64,000 nucleotides of DNA from Leptolinea sp. UBA4782 (lineage in GTDB: Bacteria > Chloroflexota > Anaerolineae > Anaerolineales > Anaerolineaceae): assembly GCA_002403095.1 (NCBI GenBank), contig DHHC01000001.1, positions 24,124-88,123 of the forward strand, given 5' to 3'. The notes under the pieces are model-generated. The model saw only the letters and a program-made list of their open reading frames with translations. It searched no databases and was not told the origin of the DNA. Both the position numbers and the translations under genes were made by a program. Positions 33,048 through 41,001 of the stretch are shown here, one piece after another; position 1 is the first letter of the stretch; each line of letters opens with the position of its first letter.

Positions 33048-34268
33048 ATGCAAACCCCTTGGGATCATCGTTACGCTCAACGCATGCAGCGTATGAAAAG
33101 TTCCGCAATACGGGAGTTACTGAAATTTGCTGAAAAACCGGAAATTATCTCTTTTGCTGGCGGCATGCCGGCACCGGAATTATTTCCCAAAGAAGAATTG
33201 CTGGAAGCCTGCCGGAAAGTCCTCCTGGAGGACAGTAAGATTTCCCTGCAGTACGGATCATCAGAAGGCTATGTGCCTCTGCGGGAGATGATCTCCAGGC
33301 ATACTGCCCGCTATGGCATCGATGTGGGAATCGACAATATCATGATCACTTCAGGTTCGCAGCAAGCCCTTGACCTGCTTGGCAAGGTCTTCATCAACCG
33401 GGGCGACCGCATCCTGTGCGAAACTCCTACCTACCTGGGCGCTTTGCAGGCCTGGAATTCATACGGCGCTGATTACATAACGAATGTCCCTTCAGATGAT
33501 GACGGGATTATGACCGACAAGCTTTACGATGCCATGCGGTACGGCCCGAAATTCATGTACGTCCTGCCTAATTTCCACAATCCGTGCGGCACCACCATTC
33601 CCCTGGATAGACGGTTGAAGTTAATTGAGATAGCCGACCACTTTGGTGTCCCCATTATTGAAGATGATCCTTACGGGCAGCTGCGCTTTGAAGGCGAACA
33701 TATTCCTTCCATTGTCCAACTCGACAGCCAGATGCAGCAGAAAAACGGCGGCTATACCGGCAATGTAATCTATCTGAGCACCTTTTCAAAGATCTTGGCC
33801 CCCGGGTTGAGGTTGGGTTGGGTGATCGCTCCCAAGGAAGTGATCTCCAAGCTGGTTATGGCAAAACAAGGCGCCGACCTGCATACAGCCACGTTCAATC
33901 AGGTAGTGGCATACGAGGTAAGCCGACATGGGTTTATCGATGAGCATGTCAAGAAGATCGTTGCTGTTTATAAAGAACGCCGGGATGTCATGCTTGAATC
34001 GCTTGAGGAGAATATGCCAGAAGGTGTGCATTGGACGCACCCGAAAGGCGGACTGTTCCTGTGGGCAACTTTACCGGAATGCATCGATACCACCCAACTT
34101 CTCGCAACTGCGCTGGAGCAAAATGTTGCCTTTGTACCTGGTACTTCATTCTTTGCCAACGGTGGCGGCCAGAATACCATGCGGCTGAATTTCTCAATGA
34201 TGCCACCTGAGAGGATTGATGAGGGTATTGCCCGCCTGGGCAAGGTAATTAAAAAGGAATTGACCTAA
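33048..34268 (+). CDS. Class I/II PLP-dependent aminotransferase (LysN/MocR-type fold)
   Basis: The 406-residue protein starts with RMKSSAIRELLKFAEKPEII and FAGGMPAPELFP, typical of the 2-aminoadipate/kynurenine aminotransferase branch. It continues with SLQYGSSEGYVPLREMI, TSGSQQALDL, NFHNPCGTT and EDDPYGQLRF, and has the PLP lysine in STFSKILAPGLRLGW near residue 247. There is no N-terminal DNA-binding domain, so it is an enzyme, not a MocR regulator. Substrate choice cannot be decided by sequence; branched, aromatic or aminoadipate substrates are all possible. AAGGAGAC precedes the ATG and a terminator follows. Confidence 0.9.
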   Translation: MQTPWDHRYAQRMQRMKSSAIRELLKFAEKPEIISFAGGMPAPELFPKEELLEACRKVLLEDSKISLQYGSSEGYVPLREMISRHTARYGIDVGIDNIMITSGSQQALDLLGKVFINRGDRILCETPTYLGALQAWNSYGADYITNVPSDDDGIMTDKLYDAMRYGPKFMYVLPNFHNPCGTTIPLDRRLKLIEIADHFGVPIIEDDPYGQLRFEGEHIPSIVQLDSQMQQKNGGYTGNVIYLSTFSKILAPGLRLGWVIAPKEVISKLVMAKQGADLHTATFNQVVAYEVSRHGFIDEHVKKIVAVYKERRDVMLESLEENMPEGVHWTHPKGGLFLWATLPECIDTTQLLATALEQNVAFVPGTSFFANGGGQNTMRLNFSMMPPERIDEGIARLGKVIKKELT

Positions 34269-34293
34269 AGTTTGGGGTTCAACATCATGAGAT

Positions 34294-34332
34294 AAAGCGA
34301 GGGTGAATTTTACTAACTCACCCTCGCTTTTC
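34294..34332. terminator. Intrinsic terminator between the aminotransferase and the convergent kinase gene
   Basis: Thirteen-base arms AAAGCGAGGGTGA and TCACCCTCGCTTT with an 11-base AT-rich loop and a short T stretch. The kinase gene ends 11 bases away on the other strand. Confidence 0.8.
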
Positions 34333-34342
34333 TGTTGTACGG

Positions 34343-36046
34343 TTACCAGAGTGAAAAATCGCTCAAGATGGAATTGCCAAGGAATTCACGTAAAATGGAA
34401 TTATCTGGGATAAGGTCTTCATCGAGAGGAAGGAACCATTCCAGGAAAGCCAGCAACCTCTTGGCTTCGATATTCTCCGGGGTGCTGAAAGGCACCTGGC
34501 GCAGCAGAGGTTCCGCCAGCGCCCGCAGAGCTGATAAATCATAGGCAAGCGCGGAGTTGAAGATCTCGTCTGCGTTGTCCTGGTAAGGGAAGATGTGGCG
34601 CTGCTCGCCCAGGCGGACCGACTCCCAGCGTTCGATCGTTTGTTTGGCGGTGTACCCGCGTTCACGCGCATCCCTGACCATCCGCCTTAGTAAACGGGTA
34701 TCCGTGGTTGAGATCCGGTTGTACCGGTCCAGGTTGAGCTGTGTCAGGCAGGAAACATACACTCTAAAGGTTTCCTGGACCGGGAAATCAGGCAGCAGCC
34801 CTGGATTCAACCCGTGGATGCCTTCAATGATGACAAGGCTGTCCTTCTGCAGGCGGACGGTTTTTCCAGGTTCATTCAACCCGGACTTAAAGTTGTAATG
34901 GCGCAGCTGGACTTCTTCTCCGCTAATTAACAGCTTCAAGTGCTCAGCCATCAGAGGAAGGTTAAGTGCCTGCAGAGCTTCAAAATCGAATTGGCCGTTT
35001 TCGTTTTTTGGGGTCTCGTCACGGTTTACAAAGTAGTTGTCCATCTCGAACGGGAACGGGGAGATTCCCTGGGCAAGCAGCTGGATGCTCAACCGTTTTG
35101 AAAAAGTGGTCTTTCCTGATGACGAAGGTCCTGAGATCAGCACCAGGTGCGGCCGCGGTTTACGGTTGACGATCTGGGTTGCTATCTCGGCTATTTTTTG
35201 TTCGTGCAAGGCCTCAGAAACCAGGATAACTTCCCTGATCTTGCCAGTTTCTATGGATTTATTTAATGCGCCAACATTCTCTATTCCCAAGCGGGTTAAC
35301 CAGCTGCCATATTGCCGGAAAGTAGAAAGAAGCCGTTGAGAATAGGTTAATGGCTGTAATACGGTTGGCTGGCTCCTGCGGGTGAAATGCAGTACAAACC
35401 CGCCATCCGCCGGCACCAGGTCAAACCAGCGCAGAAAACCTGTCGATGGAACCATGTATCCGTGGAAGTAGTCCAGGTGGTTCCCAAGCGCATACAAAAT
35501 CAGGTAATCCTTTTTACGGTATTTCAGCAAAAGGACTTTATCAGTCTGTCCCTTGTTAGCGAAATACTCAATCGCTTCCTGCAATGGCACCTGTTTCCGT
35601 GTCAGCGGAATATCTTTGCTGACAATCGCTTTCATATGGTCTTCCAGCGCCTGGACCTGGTTCGCCGTCAGCTGCTCGGAATTCTTGAGTTCGCAATAAT
35701 ACCCGCCGGAGGAAACCGCATGGTCCACAGAAAGGTACTTTCCAGGGAACAATTCTTCAAAAGCTGCTTCAAGGACGAAAGTCAAAGAGCGGCGGTATAT
35801 CCGTGCGCCATCATTGTCCGCCATGGTCAGGGGCAAGACGTTTGCTTCCATCTGTACCGGGTAGGTTAACTCCCGTAAGGTCCCATTGACAACAGCTCCC
35901 ATCAGAGGATTCTCTTCCCATTCATGAAGGGTGAGTAGAAAATTCCCGATGGTTGTACCCCTTGGGCCGGATAAAACCCTGCCATCTGGCAACCGGATTT
36001 GCACCTGGGGATCTGGACGTACCTCTTTGATAATTTTCTTATTCAT
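34343..36046 (-). CDS. TGS/ThrRS-like/uridine kinase protein
   Basis: The 567-residue protein joins three parts. Residues 15-75 look like a TGS domain (VQIRLPDGRVLSGPRGTTI). About 80-200 resemble the second additional (editing) domain of threonyl-tRNA synthetase, with FEELFPGKYLSVDHAVSSGG then YYCEL. About 295-500 are a uridine kinase/phosphoribulokinase domain with P-loop GPSSSGKTT (306-314), PFEMDNYFVNR and VIIEGIHGLN. Proteins with this three-part layout occur in clostridia and other bacteria, but their substrate is not established. The start is the ATG at 36046; TACAAT lies at 36083-36078 upstream. It is divergent from the PhnD-like gene. Confidence 0.88.
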   Translation of the reverse strand: MNKKIIKEVRPDPQVQIRLPDGRVLSGPRGTTIGNFLLTLHEWEENPLMGAVVNGTLRELTYPVQMEANVLPLTMADNDGARIYRRSLTFVLEAAFEELFPGKYLSVDHAVSSGGYYCELKNSEQLTANQVQALEDHMKAIVSKDIPLTRKQVPLQEAIEYFANKGQTDKVLLLKYRKKDYLILYALGNHLDYFHGYMVPSTGFLRWFDLVPADGGFVLHFTRRSQPTVLQPLTYSQRLLSTFRQYGSWLTRLGIENVGALNKSIETGKIREVILVSEALHEQKIAEIATQIVNRKPRPHLVLISGPSSSGKTTFSKRLSIQLLAQGISPFPFEMDNYFVNRDETPKNENGQFDFEALQALNLPLMAEHLKLLISGEEVQLRHYNFKSGLNEPGKTVRLQKDSLVIIEGIHGLNPGLLPDFPVQETFRVYVSCLTQLNLDRYNRISTTDTRLLRRMVRDARERGYTAKQTIERWESVRLGEQRHIFPYQDNADEIFNSALAYDLSALRALAEPLLRQVPFSTPENIEAKRLLAFLEWFLPLDEDLIPDNSILREFLGNSILSDFSLW

Positions 36047-36077
36047 TAAATACCTGCCCTAACCTTGATGGAAAATG

Positions 36078-36083
36078 ATTGTA
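36078..36083 (-). promoter_or_regulatory. -10 box of the TGS/uridine kinase gene
   Basis: Minus-strand TACAAT, 31 bases before the ATG at 36046. No convincing -35 is seen. Confidence 0.4.
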
Positions 36084-36170
36084 TCATGACTTCTTGACTG
36101 AGATTCTATCTGCATAATCCCCAGCAAGGGTTACCCAGGTTCAGTAATGCCAAAATAAAAATGAGGCAGG

Positions 36171-36176
36171 TATAAT
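36171..36176 (+). promoter_or_regulatory. -10 box of the PhnD-like gene, leaderless spacing
   Basis: TATAAT with 9 bases to the ATG at 36186. An ATGCCA at 36147-36152 (4 of 6 to TTGACA) lies 18 bases upstream. No ribosome site is present in the short interval. Confidence 0.55.
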
Positions 36177-36185
36177 TAGTTAATA

Positions 36186-37259
36186 ATGCGAAAATTAATT
36201 CTTAGCAGCAGAAAATTTCTCCAGTTTTTTCTGCCAATCCTGGTCCTGGTGCTTCTTATCCAATCCTGCAGCCTTTCGAGCCGGCTGCAGGAAGAGACAC
36301 CTACGTTTATACCATCCACAACAGAGCCTGTCATTACCCAAACTGCAGAACCTACCCAACCGGAACCGGGCACTGAAGAAAACCCATATAGGATTGCGGC
36401 GGTTAGCAGCGCTGAGAACTTTACCCAGGTTGACCAGGCTCTACTAGCCCTGGCCAGGTATATCAGCGGTGAGACGGGTTTTGTGTTTGACCATAGGGTG
36501 TATTCAGATTACCAGGAACTGCTGCTGGATATGCAGAAACGACTGGTGCATTTTGCCTGGATGCCCCCTGTACCATACCTGGCTGCAAAACAAAATCAGG
36601 CAGCAGAAGCAGTTGCGCTGGTGAACACTTATGGTGTCTATTATTACGGAGTGCAATTCTTCGCAGATAAAGATGACAGTTACGAAATTTATTATGACCC
36701 GGCTGCCGGACTGAGCACTGCATCTGCCGGTATTGCCCTGGAGCAATTTACAGATGCAATCCCTTGCTGGGTTTCAGACACCTCCCTGCCTGGATATCTC
36801 GTTCCCCTCGGATTGCTGAATGACCAGGATTTGCCAGTTGCACCCGGCGTGTTTACCCAAAGTTCCACCGCTGTGATTCGCTCGCTCTATATCAAGGGCA
36901 TTTGTGATTTTGGCGCTACCTACGCGCATACCGGAGACCCCCGCACCTCCTCAACCCTGTCAGACCTACCTGACCTCAATGAGCGAATTGTCATTATTTG
37001 GAAAAGCGACCCGATCATTCCAACGATAAACCTGGCAGCCTACCCGGACTTGGATCCCAGGCTGGTTCAGCAAGTTGCTCAAATAATCCAGGAGCACTCC
37101 CGGACTGATGAGGGGAAGCTTGAACTCAGCCAAGTTTTGAACACTTCAGTAGAGGGCATTAAACTAATCGATGACAGCTCTTATGAGCCATTGCGCCATT
37201 ACCTCGATTCTGCCGGTGTGGATATCCAGCAGCTATTGCTGCGCAGCTCAACCGACTGA
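36186..37259 (+). CDS. PhnD-like substrate-binding lipoprotein
   Basis: The 357-residue protein has a lipoprotein-type signal with IQSC and the cysteine at residue 28, then a Thr/Pro-rich linker. The body is a periplasmic-binding-protein fold of the phosphate/phosphonate (PhnD) family: LARYISGETGFVFDHRVYSD, LVHFAWMPPVPYLAA, LYIKGICDFGATYAHTGD and DPIIPTINLAAYP. Such proteins bind phosphonates or related oxyanions, but no ABC permease or ATPase lies next to it. It may work with a transporter encoded elsewhere or as a sensor. No Shine-Dalgarno precedes the ATG. Confidence 0.82.
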   Translation: MRKLILSSRKFLQFFLPILVLVLLIQSCSLSSRLQEETPTFIPSTTEPVITQTAEPTQPEPGTEENPYRIAAVSSAENFTQVDQALLALARYISGETGFVFDHRVYSDYQELLLDMQKRLVHFAWMPPVPYLAAKQNQAAEAVALVNTYGVYYYGVQFFADKDDSYEIYYDPAAGLSTASAGIALEQFTDAIPCWVSDTSLPGYLVPLGLLNDQDLPVAPGVFTQSSTAVIRSLYIKGICDFGATYAHTGDPRTSSTLSDLPDLNERIVIIWKSDPIIPTINLAAYPDLDPRLVQQVAQIIQEHSRTDEGKLELSQVLNTSVEGIKLIDDSSYEPLRHYLDSAGVDIQQLLLRSSTD

Positions 37260-37277
37260 AATGAATTTACAGCATGG

Positions 37278-37283
37278 TACAAT
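37278..37283 (+). promoter_or_regulatory. Extended -10 box of the SanA/YdcF gene, leaderless spacing
   Basis: TGGTACAAT carries a TGn extension; TACAAT ends 6 bases before the GTG at 37290. The message would begin at or beside the start codon. Confidence 0.5.
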
Positions 37284-37289
37284 CATCCA

Positions 37290-37937
37290 GTGCTTAAGAA
37301 AGTCTTCCGCTCCATTATGGTCATCCTGATCATTTTTGCCTTGCTGGCCATCCTAGCGCTGGCGATCCCTTCCGTGGTTACTGGCTTCGCTGCAGCCGGG
37401 AAAATGAACCATGTTGGAGATGTGCCTGCAGCCAGGGTAGCCATTGTTTTTGGCGCGGGTTTGCAGCGGGACGGAAGGCCTACACTGGTCCTGCGCGACA
37501 GGGTAGCAGCCGCAGCCGACCTGTACCAGGCTGGCAAAGTACAAAAAATCCTGATGAGCGGTGATAACCGCTATGTGGATTACAACGAACCCGGCGCCAT
37601 GCAGCAATACGCCATTGAGCTGGGTATTCCAGAAGAAGATATCATCCTGGATTTTGCAGGCAGGCGCACATATGACACCTGTTACCGTGCCAGGGCAATA
37701 TTTGGGGTTCAGGAAGCCCTGCTGGTAACACAGAAATTCCACCTCCCGCGCGCAGTGTTTATTTGTAATTCGCTGGGGATAAAAGCCACTGGGGTTATCG
37801 CGGACCGGCGTGATTACCACTCCTATTCCTTGATGTCCTGGAGCCTGCGTGAACTGCCAGCCAGGCTTATAGCCCTCATAGATGTCTGGATCCGGCACCC
37901 CTTGCCTGTCCTTGGACCGTACGAACCAATTGAATAG
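37290..37937 (+). CDS. SanA/YdcF (DUF218) family membrane-anchored protein
   Basis: The 215-residue protein has a membrane segment at about residues 6-28 and a DUF218 domain: ARVAIVFGAGLQRDGRPTLV, KILMSGDNRYVDYNEPGAM, and GRRTYDTCYRARAIFGVQEA then LLVTQKFHLPRAVFI. SanA-like proteins affect envelope barrier function in enterobacteria; the biochemical activity is not settled. The start is GTG at 37290, chosen because of the adjacent -10 box. It follows the PhnD-like gene by 30 bases. A short TAGCCT/AGGCTA hairpin with a GCAA loop overlaps its stop. Confidence 0.86.
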   Translation: MLKKVFRSIMVILIIFALLAILALAIPSVVTGFAAAGKMNHVGDVPAARVAIVFGAGLQRDGRPTLVLRDRVAAAADLYQAGKVQKILMSGDNRYVDYNEPGAMQQYAIELGIPEEDIILDFAGRRTYDTCYRARAIFGVQEALLVTQKFHLPRAVFICNSLGIKATGVIADRRDYHSYSLMSWSLRELPARLIALIDVWIRHPLPVLGPYEPIE

Positions 37938-37983
37938 CCTGCAAAGGCTAATCTTTACATTATTATGTATTCTGGAGGAAATT

Positions 37984-39147
37984 ATGGGTGTGAAAGTTTT
38001 TTACGGCGATCCGCGCCAGGCTCGCCTGGAAGGGAATGAAACCCTTCCCGCCAAATTGGATCTAATTTTGGATCACCTTCACCTTCAAGACCGGGTGAAA
38101 GGAGAACTGGTCGCCTTAAAGCTTCACGTCGGCAACAAGATCGGCTATTCCACCTTGCATCCCGTGTTCATCCGCAAGGTTGTTAAAGCCATCCGCGACG
38201 GCGGTGGAAAGCCGTTTATTGTTGATGTTGATTGGGATATGGAAGGTGCTGTCAGCAGGGGATACACTGCTGAGGTCTTGGGCTGCCCCATTGTACCAAA
38301 TGGCGGCCCTTCGGATAAATACTTCTATGCCCACGAACGGCCATACAAGAATATCAAGGAATGGAATGTCGCAGGAATGGTGGAAGATGCCACTTTCCTG
38401 GTTAATTTTGCCCATGCCAAAGGCCACCCTACCAATGCGTATGGCGGAGCCTTAAAAAACATTGCCCTCGGGTGTATGGTAGGAAAAACCCGCAGCGCCA
38501 TGCACGATTCGGTCCTTTTTGATCCTTACTGGTTTAAAGATAAATGCCGGGATGAAGAAACCCGCCAGAGAATCATCGCATCCTGTCCGCATGGCGCCTT
38601 GGTCAAAGACAAGTATGATCCGGAAGAGATCCACCTGCATGTCGACCTGTGCAACCAGTGCGGACGCTGCCTGCAGGTTGCTCCTGAAGGCAGTTTGAAG
38701 ATCGTTCCCGCGAACTTCCATGCATTCCATGAGGCGGTTGCAATCAGCACCAGTATCACGATGTCCACCTTCGAACCAGGCAAAGCTGTTCATCTCGTAC
38801 TGGCAACCCACATGACACCTGTTTGTGATTGCTTTGGCTTCACCAGCATGCCGATCATGCGGGATGCCGGGATTTTCGGTTCGGATGACATCGTAGCTGT
38901 AGACCAGGCTGTCTTGGATGCCACCTCAAAATACCCATTGATCGAGGAGAATGTTCCGACTTCGATGGAAGTACATACGCGCGTAGGTCATCCGCTGCGC
39001 TGGCTGCATGGTCCATTGAAGGATCCTTACAAAGCCACTGAGTACGCTGAAAAAGTTGGACTGGGAACCCGGGACTACGAGCTGGTAGATGTCCTGCCGG
39101 TTGAATCCATCCGACCGGCACCCATGGGATACATCCCGGCACAGTAA
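37984..39147 (+). CDS. DUF362 protein with one [4Fe-4S] cysteine set
   Basis: The 387-residue protein has an N-terminal DUF362 domain (KLHVGNKIGYSTLHPVFIRK, DVDWDMEGAVSRGYT, VNFAHAKGHP, GALKNIALGCMVG) and a C-terminal ferredoxin-like part. The cysteines are SCPHGAL and then CNQCGRCLQVAP, where the usual fourth Cys before Pro is Ala. In two-cluster ferredoxins each cluster takes CxxCxxC from one motif and the CP cysteine from the other, so the four Cys left here fit exactly one cluster. The function is unknown. The ATG at 37984 follows TCTGGAGGAAATT; the longer upstream frame overlaps the SanA gene and has no ribosome site. Confidence 0.85.
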   Translation: MGVKVFYGDPRQARLEGNETLPAKLDLILDHLHLQDRVKGELVALKLHVGNKIGYSTLHPVFIRKVVKAIRDGGGKPFIVDVDWDMEGAVSRGYTAEVLGCPIVPNGGPSDKYFYAHERPYKNIKEWNVAGMVEDATFLVNFAHAKGHPTNAYGGALKNIALGCMVGKTRSAMHDSVLFDPYWFKDKCRDEETRQRIIASCPHGALVKDKYDPEEIHLHVDLCNQCGRCLQVAPEGSLKIVPANFHAFHEAVAISTSITMSTFEPGKAVHLVLATHMTPVCDCFGFTSMPIMRDAGIFGSDDIVAVDQAVLDATSKYPLIEENVPTSMEVHTRVGHPLRWLHGPLKDPYKATEYAEKVGLGTRDYELVDVLPVESIRPAPMGYIPAQ

Positions 39148-39169
39148 GTGATATTCGTAACATTGGTAT

Positions 39170-39206
39170 CAAGTGCCCTGCAGAACACGCAGGGCACTTG
39201 CGTTTT
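39170..39206 (+). terminator. Intrinsic terminator after the DUF362 gene
   Basis: Twelve-base arms CAAGTGCCCTGC and GCAGGGCACTTG with an AGAACAC loop, followed by CGTTTTT. Confidence 0.88.
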
Positions 39207-39286
39207 TGTCACTTTTCAGGCATTATTCTTGCACTATTCCTGTTACACCAGATGAATGCATCCGGGCATTCAACATGGAGAGAAAC

Positions 39287-39862
39287 ATGCAAAGAGAAGA
39301 AGCATTAACTATCGTCAAACAATACGTCAAGAATCCGAATCTGGTCAACCATATGCTGGCTGTTGAAGCAGCCATGCGGCAGTATGCCCTGAAACTGGGC
39401 GAAGATGTGGAAAAATGGTGTGTCACCGGCTTGCTGCATGACTTTGACTGGGAGATTCATCCCACCCTCGATGAGCATCCAGCTGCTGGTGCACCGATCC
39501 TGCGTGAACTGCATGTCCCTGAAGAAATCATCCGGGCGGTTTTAAGCCATGCTGAGCATACTGGGGTTAAAAGGCAGTCACTGATGGAGAAAGCACTTTT
39601 CGCCTGTGATGAGGTAACCGGCTTGATCACAGCAGTTGCCCTGGTGCGCCTATCCCGTTCACTGTACGATTTGACATCCTCCTCGGTGAAGAAAAAGTGG
39701 AAAGACAGGGCGTTTGCTGCTGGTGCTAACCGGGAAGAAATAGCCTCTTCTGCAGAAGAATTCGGTGTCGAGCTGTGGCAGCATGTGGATGAAGTGATCC
39801 TGGCTATGAGGACGATCGCACCCCAGCTTGGGCTGGAAGGAAACCTAAGCCCGGAAAACTAG
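39287..39862 (+). CDS. HD-domain phosphohydrolase-like protein
   Basis: The 191-residue protein has an HD domain with H near the N-terminus (NLVNHMLAVEAAMRQYA), the HD pair in GLLHDFDWE and further ligands in HPAAGAPIL and VLSHAEHTG, then CDEVTGLI. This is the single-domain type often annotated as predicted hydrolase; a nucleotide or phosphate-ester substrate is likely but not identifiable. I set the start at the ATG at 39287, preceded by TGGAGAG; an ATG at 39275 is an alternative and the longer frame reaches into the terminator. Confidence 0.85.
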   Translation: MQREEALTIVKQYVKNPNLVNHMLAVEAAMRQYALKLGEDVEKWCVTGLLHDFDWEIHPTLDEHPAAGAPILRELHVPEEIIRAVLSHAEHTGVKRQSLMEKALFACDEVTGLITAVALVRLSRSLYDLTSSSVKKKWKDRAFAAGANREEIASSAEEFGVELWQHVDEVILAMRTIAPQLGLEGNLSPEN

Positions 39863-39902
39863 CATTTCATGGATTGCATTGGCGGTAACAAGGAGCACTG
39901 AA

Positions 39903-40994
39903 ATGGCATTGACAGGTAAAGGAATGATGATCTGGAAAATCCCCTCTTGCGAGGAAGGAAATCCTTCAAAAATCGCAAGTGTGGCCAAGGCGGCAGGCTT
40001 TACCCATGTCTTGATCAAAATCGCAGATGGCACCTATTCTTATAATATTAACCGCACAACCAATATCGACCTTGTTCCCCCGGTTGTTTCTGCTTTAAAA
40101 GCCCAGGGACTGAAGGTTTGGGGCTGGCATTACATATACGGAGATAACCCAACTGGAGAAGCAAAAACTGCTGCCAACCGGACCAAAGCGCTCGGGCTGG
40201 ACGGATATGTAATCGATGCCGAAAGCGAGTTCAAACTTGCAGGCAAAGAAACTGCTGCCAGGACATTCATGACTGAGCTGCGGAAAGGCATCCCATCCCA
40301 CCCGGTTGCTTTGTGTTCATTCCGCTACCCGTCATATCATATGCAGTTTCCGTGGAAAGCTTTCCTGGAGAAATGCGATTACAACATGCCCCAGGTTTAC
40401 TGGCAGGAATCGCACAATCCAGATGTGCAGGTTACCAAGTCATTCAATGAATTCCAGGCTCTTGTTCCTTACCGGCCTTACATGCCCACCGGCCCTCTTT
40501 ATCCTGCTGGAAGCTGGAAAGCAACTGCTGCCGATATTAAATTGTTCATGGATACATGCAAGAAATTGAACATACCGGCACTCAACTACTTCACCTGGGA
40601 TTATAAGGCCAGCATGCCAGATCAATGGAATACCATTGCCAGCTACAAGTGGGATGGGAGTGTTGTGGAAGATATTGTCACCCGTTACATTGCCGCTCTC
40701 AACTCACGCAACCCGGATACATGTGCCAACCTCTACACCAATAATGCCATCCGGATAACAGCTGCCCGCACAATGCAGGGGCATGATTCGATCAGGACCT
40801 GGTTCAACAATTTTCTCACGGTAAATTTCCCCAACGCAACCTTTACCCTAACCGGCACAACCGGCAGCGGATTCGCCAGGCGGTTCACCTGGACAGCGAC
40901 CTCCACATCGGGAAGAATCAGCAATGGAAATGACACCATCGGCCTGATCAACGGAAAGATCGGCTACCACTACAGCTTTTACACCATCACCTGA
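39903..40994 (+). CDS. Glycosidase-like TIM barrel fused to an NTF2-like domain
   Basis: The 363-residue protein starts with GKGMMIWKIPSCEEGN and IASVAKAAGFTHVLIKIADG, as in GH25-like or related TIM barrels that begin with a WxI strand. GLDGYVIDAESEF supplies a DxE pair near the barrel top, and CDYNMPQVYWQESHN is typical of later strands. After about residue 255 an NTF2/SnoaL-like domain begins (VVEDIVTRYIAALNSRNPDT, then MQGHDSIRTWF) and ends LINGKIGYHYSFYTI. No signal peptide or membrane helix is visible, so the place of action is uncertain. The ATG follows AAGGAG. It is convergent with gyrA, 7 bases away, with no terminator between. Confidence 0.72.
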   Translation: MALTGKGMMIWKIPSCEEGNPSKIASVAKAAGFTHVLIKIADGTYSYNINRTTNIDLVPPVVSALKAQGLKVWGWHYIYGDNPTGEAKTAANRTKALGLDGYVIDAESEFKLAGKETAARTFMTELRKGIPSHPVALCSFRYPSYHMQFPWKAFLEKCDYNMPQVYWQESHNPDVQVTKSFNEFQALVPYRPYMPTGPLYPAGSWKATAADIKLFMDTCKKLNIPALNYFTWDYKASMPDQWNTIASYKWDGSVVEDIVTRYIAALNSRNPDTCANLYTNNAIRITAARTMQGHDSIRTWFNNFLTVNFPNATFTLTGTTGSGFARRFTWTATSTSGRISNGNDTIGLINGKIGYHYSFYTIT

Positions 40995-41001
40995 TACCGG
41001 C

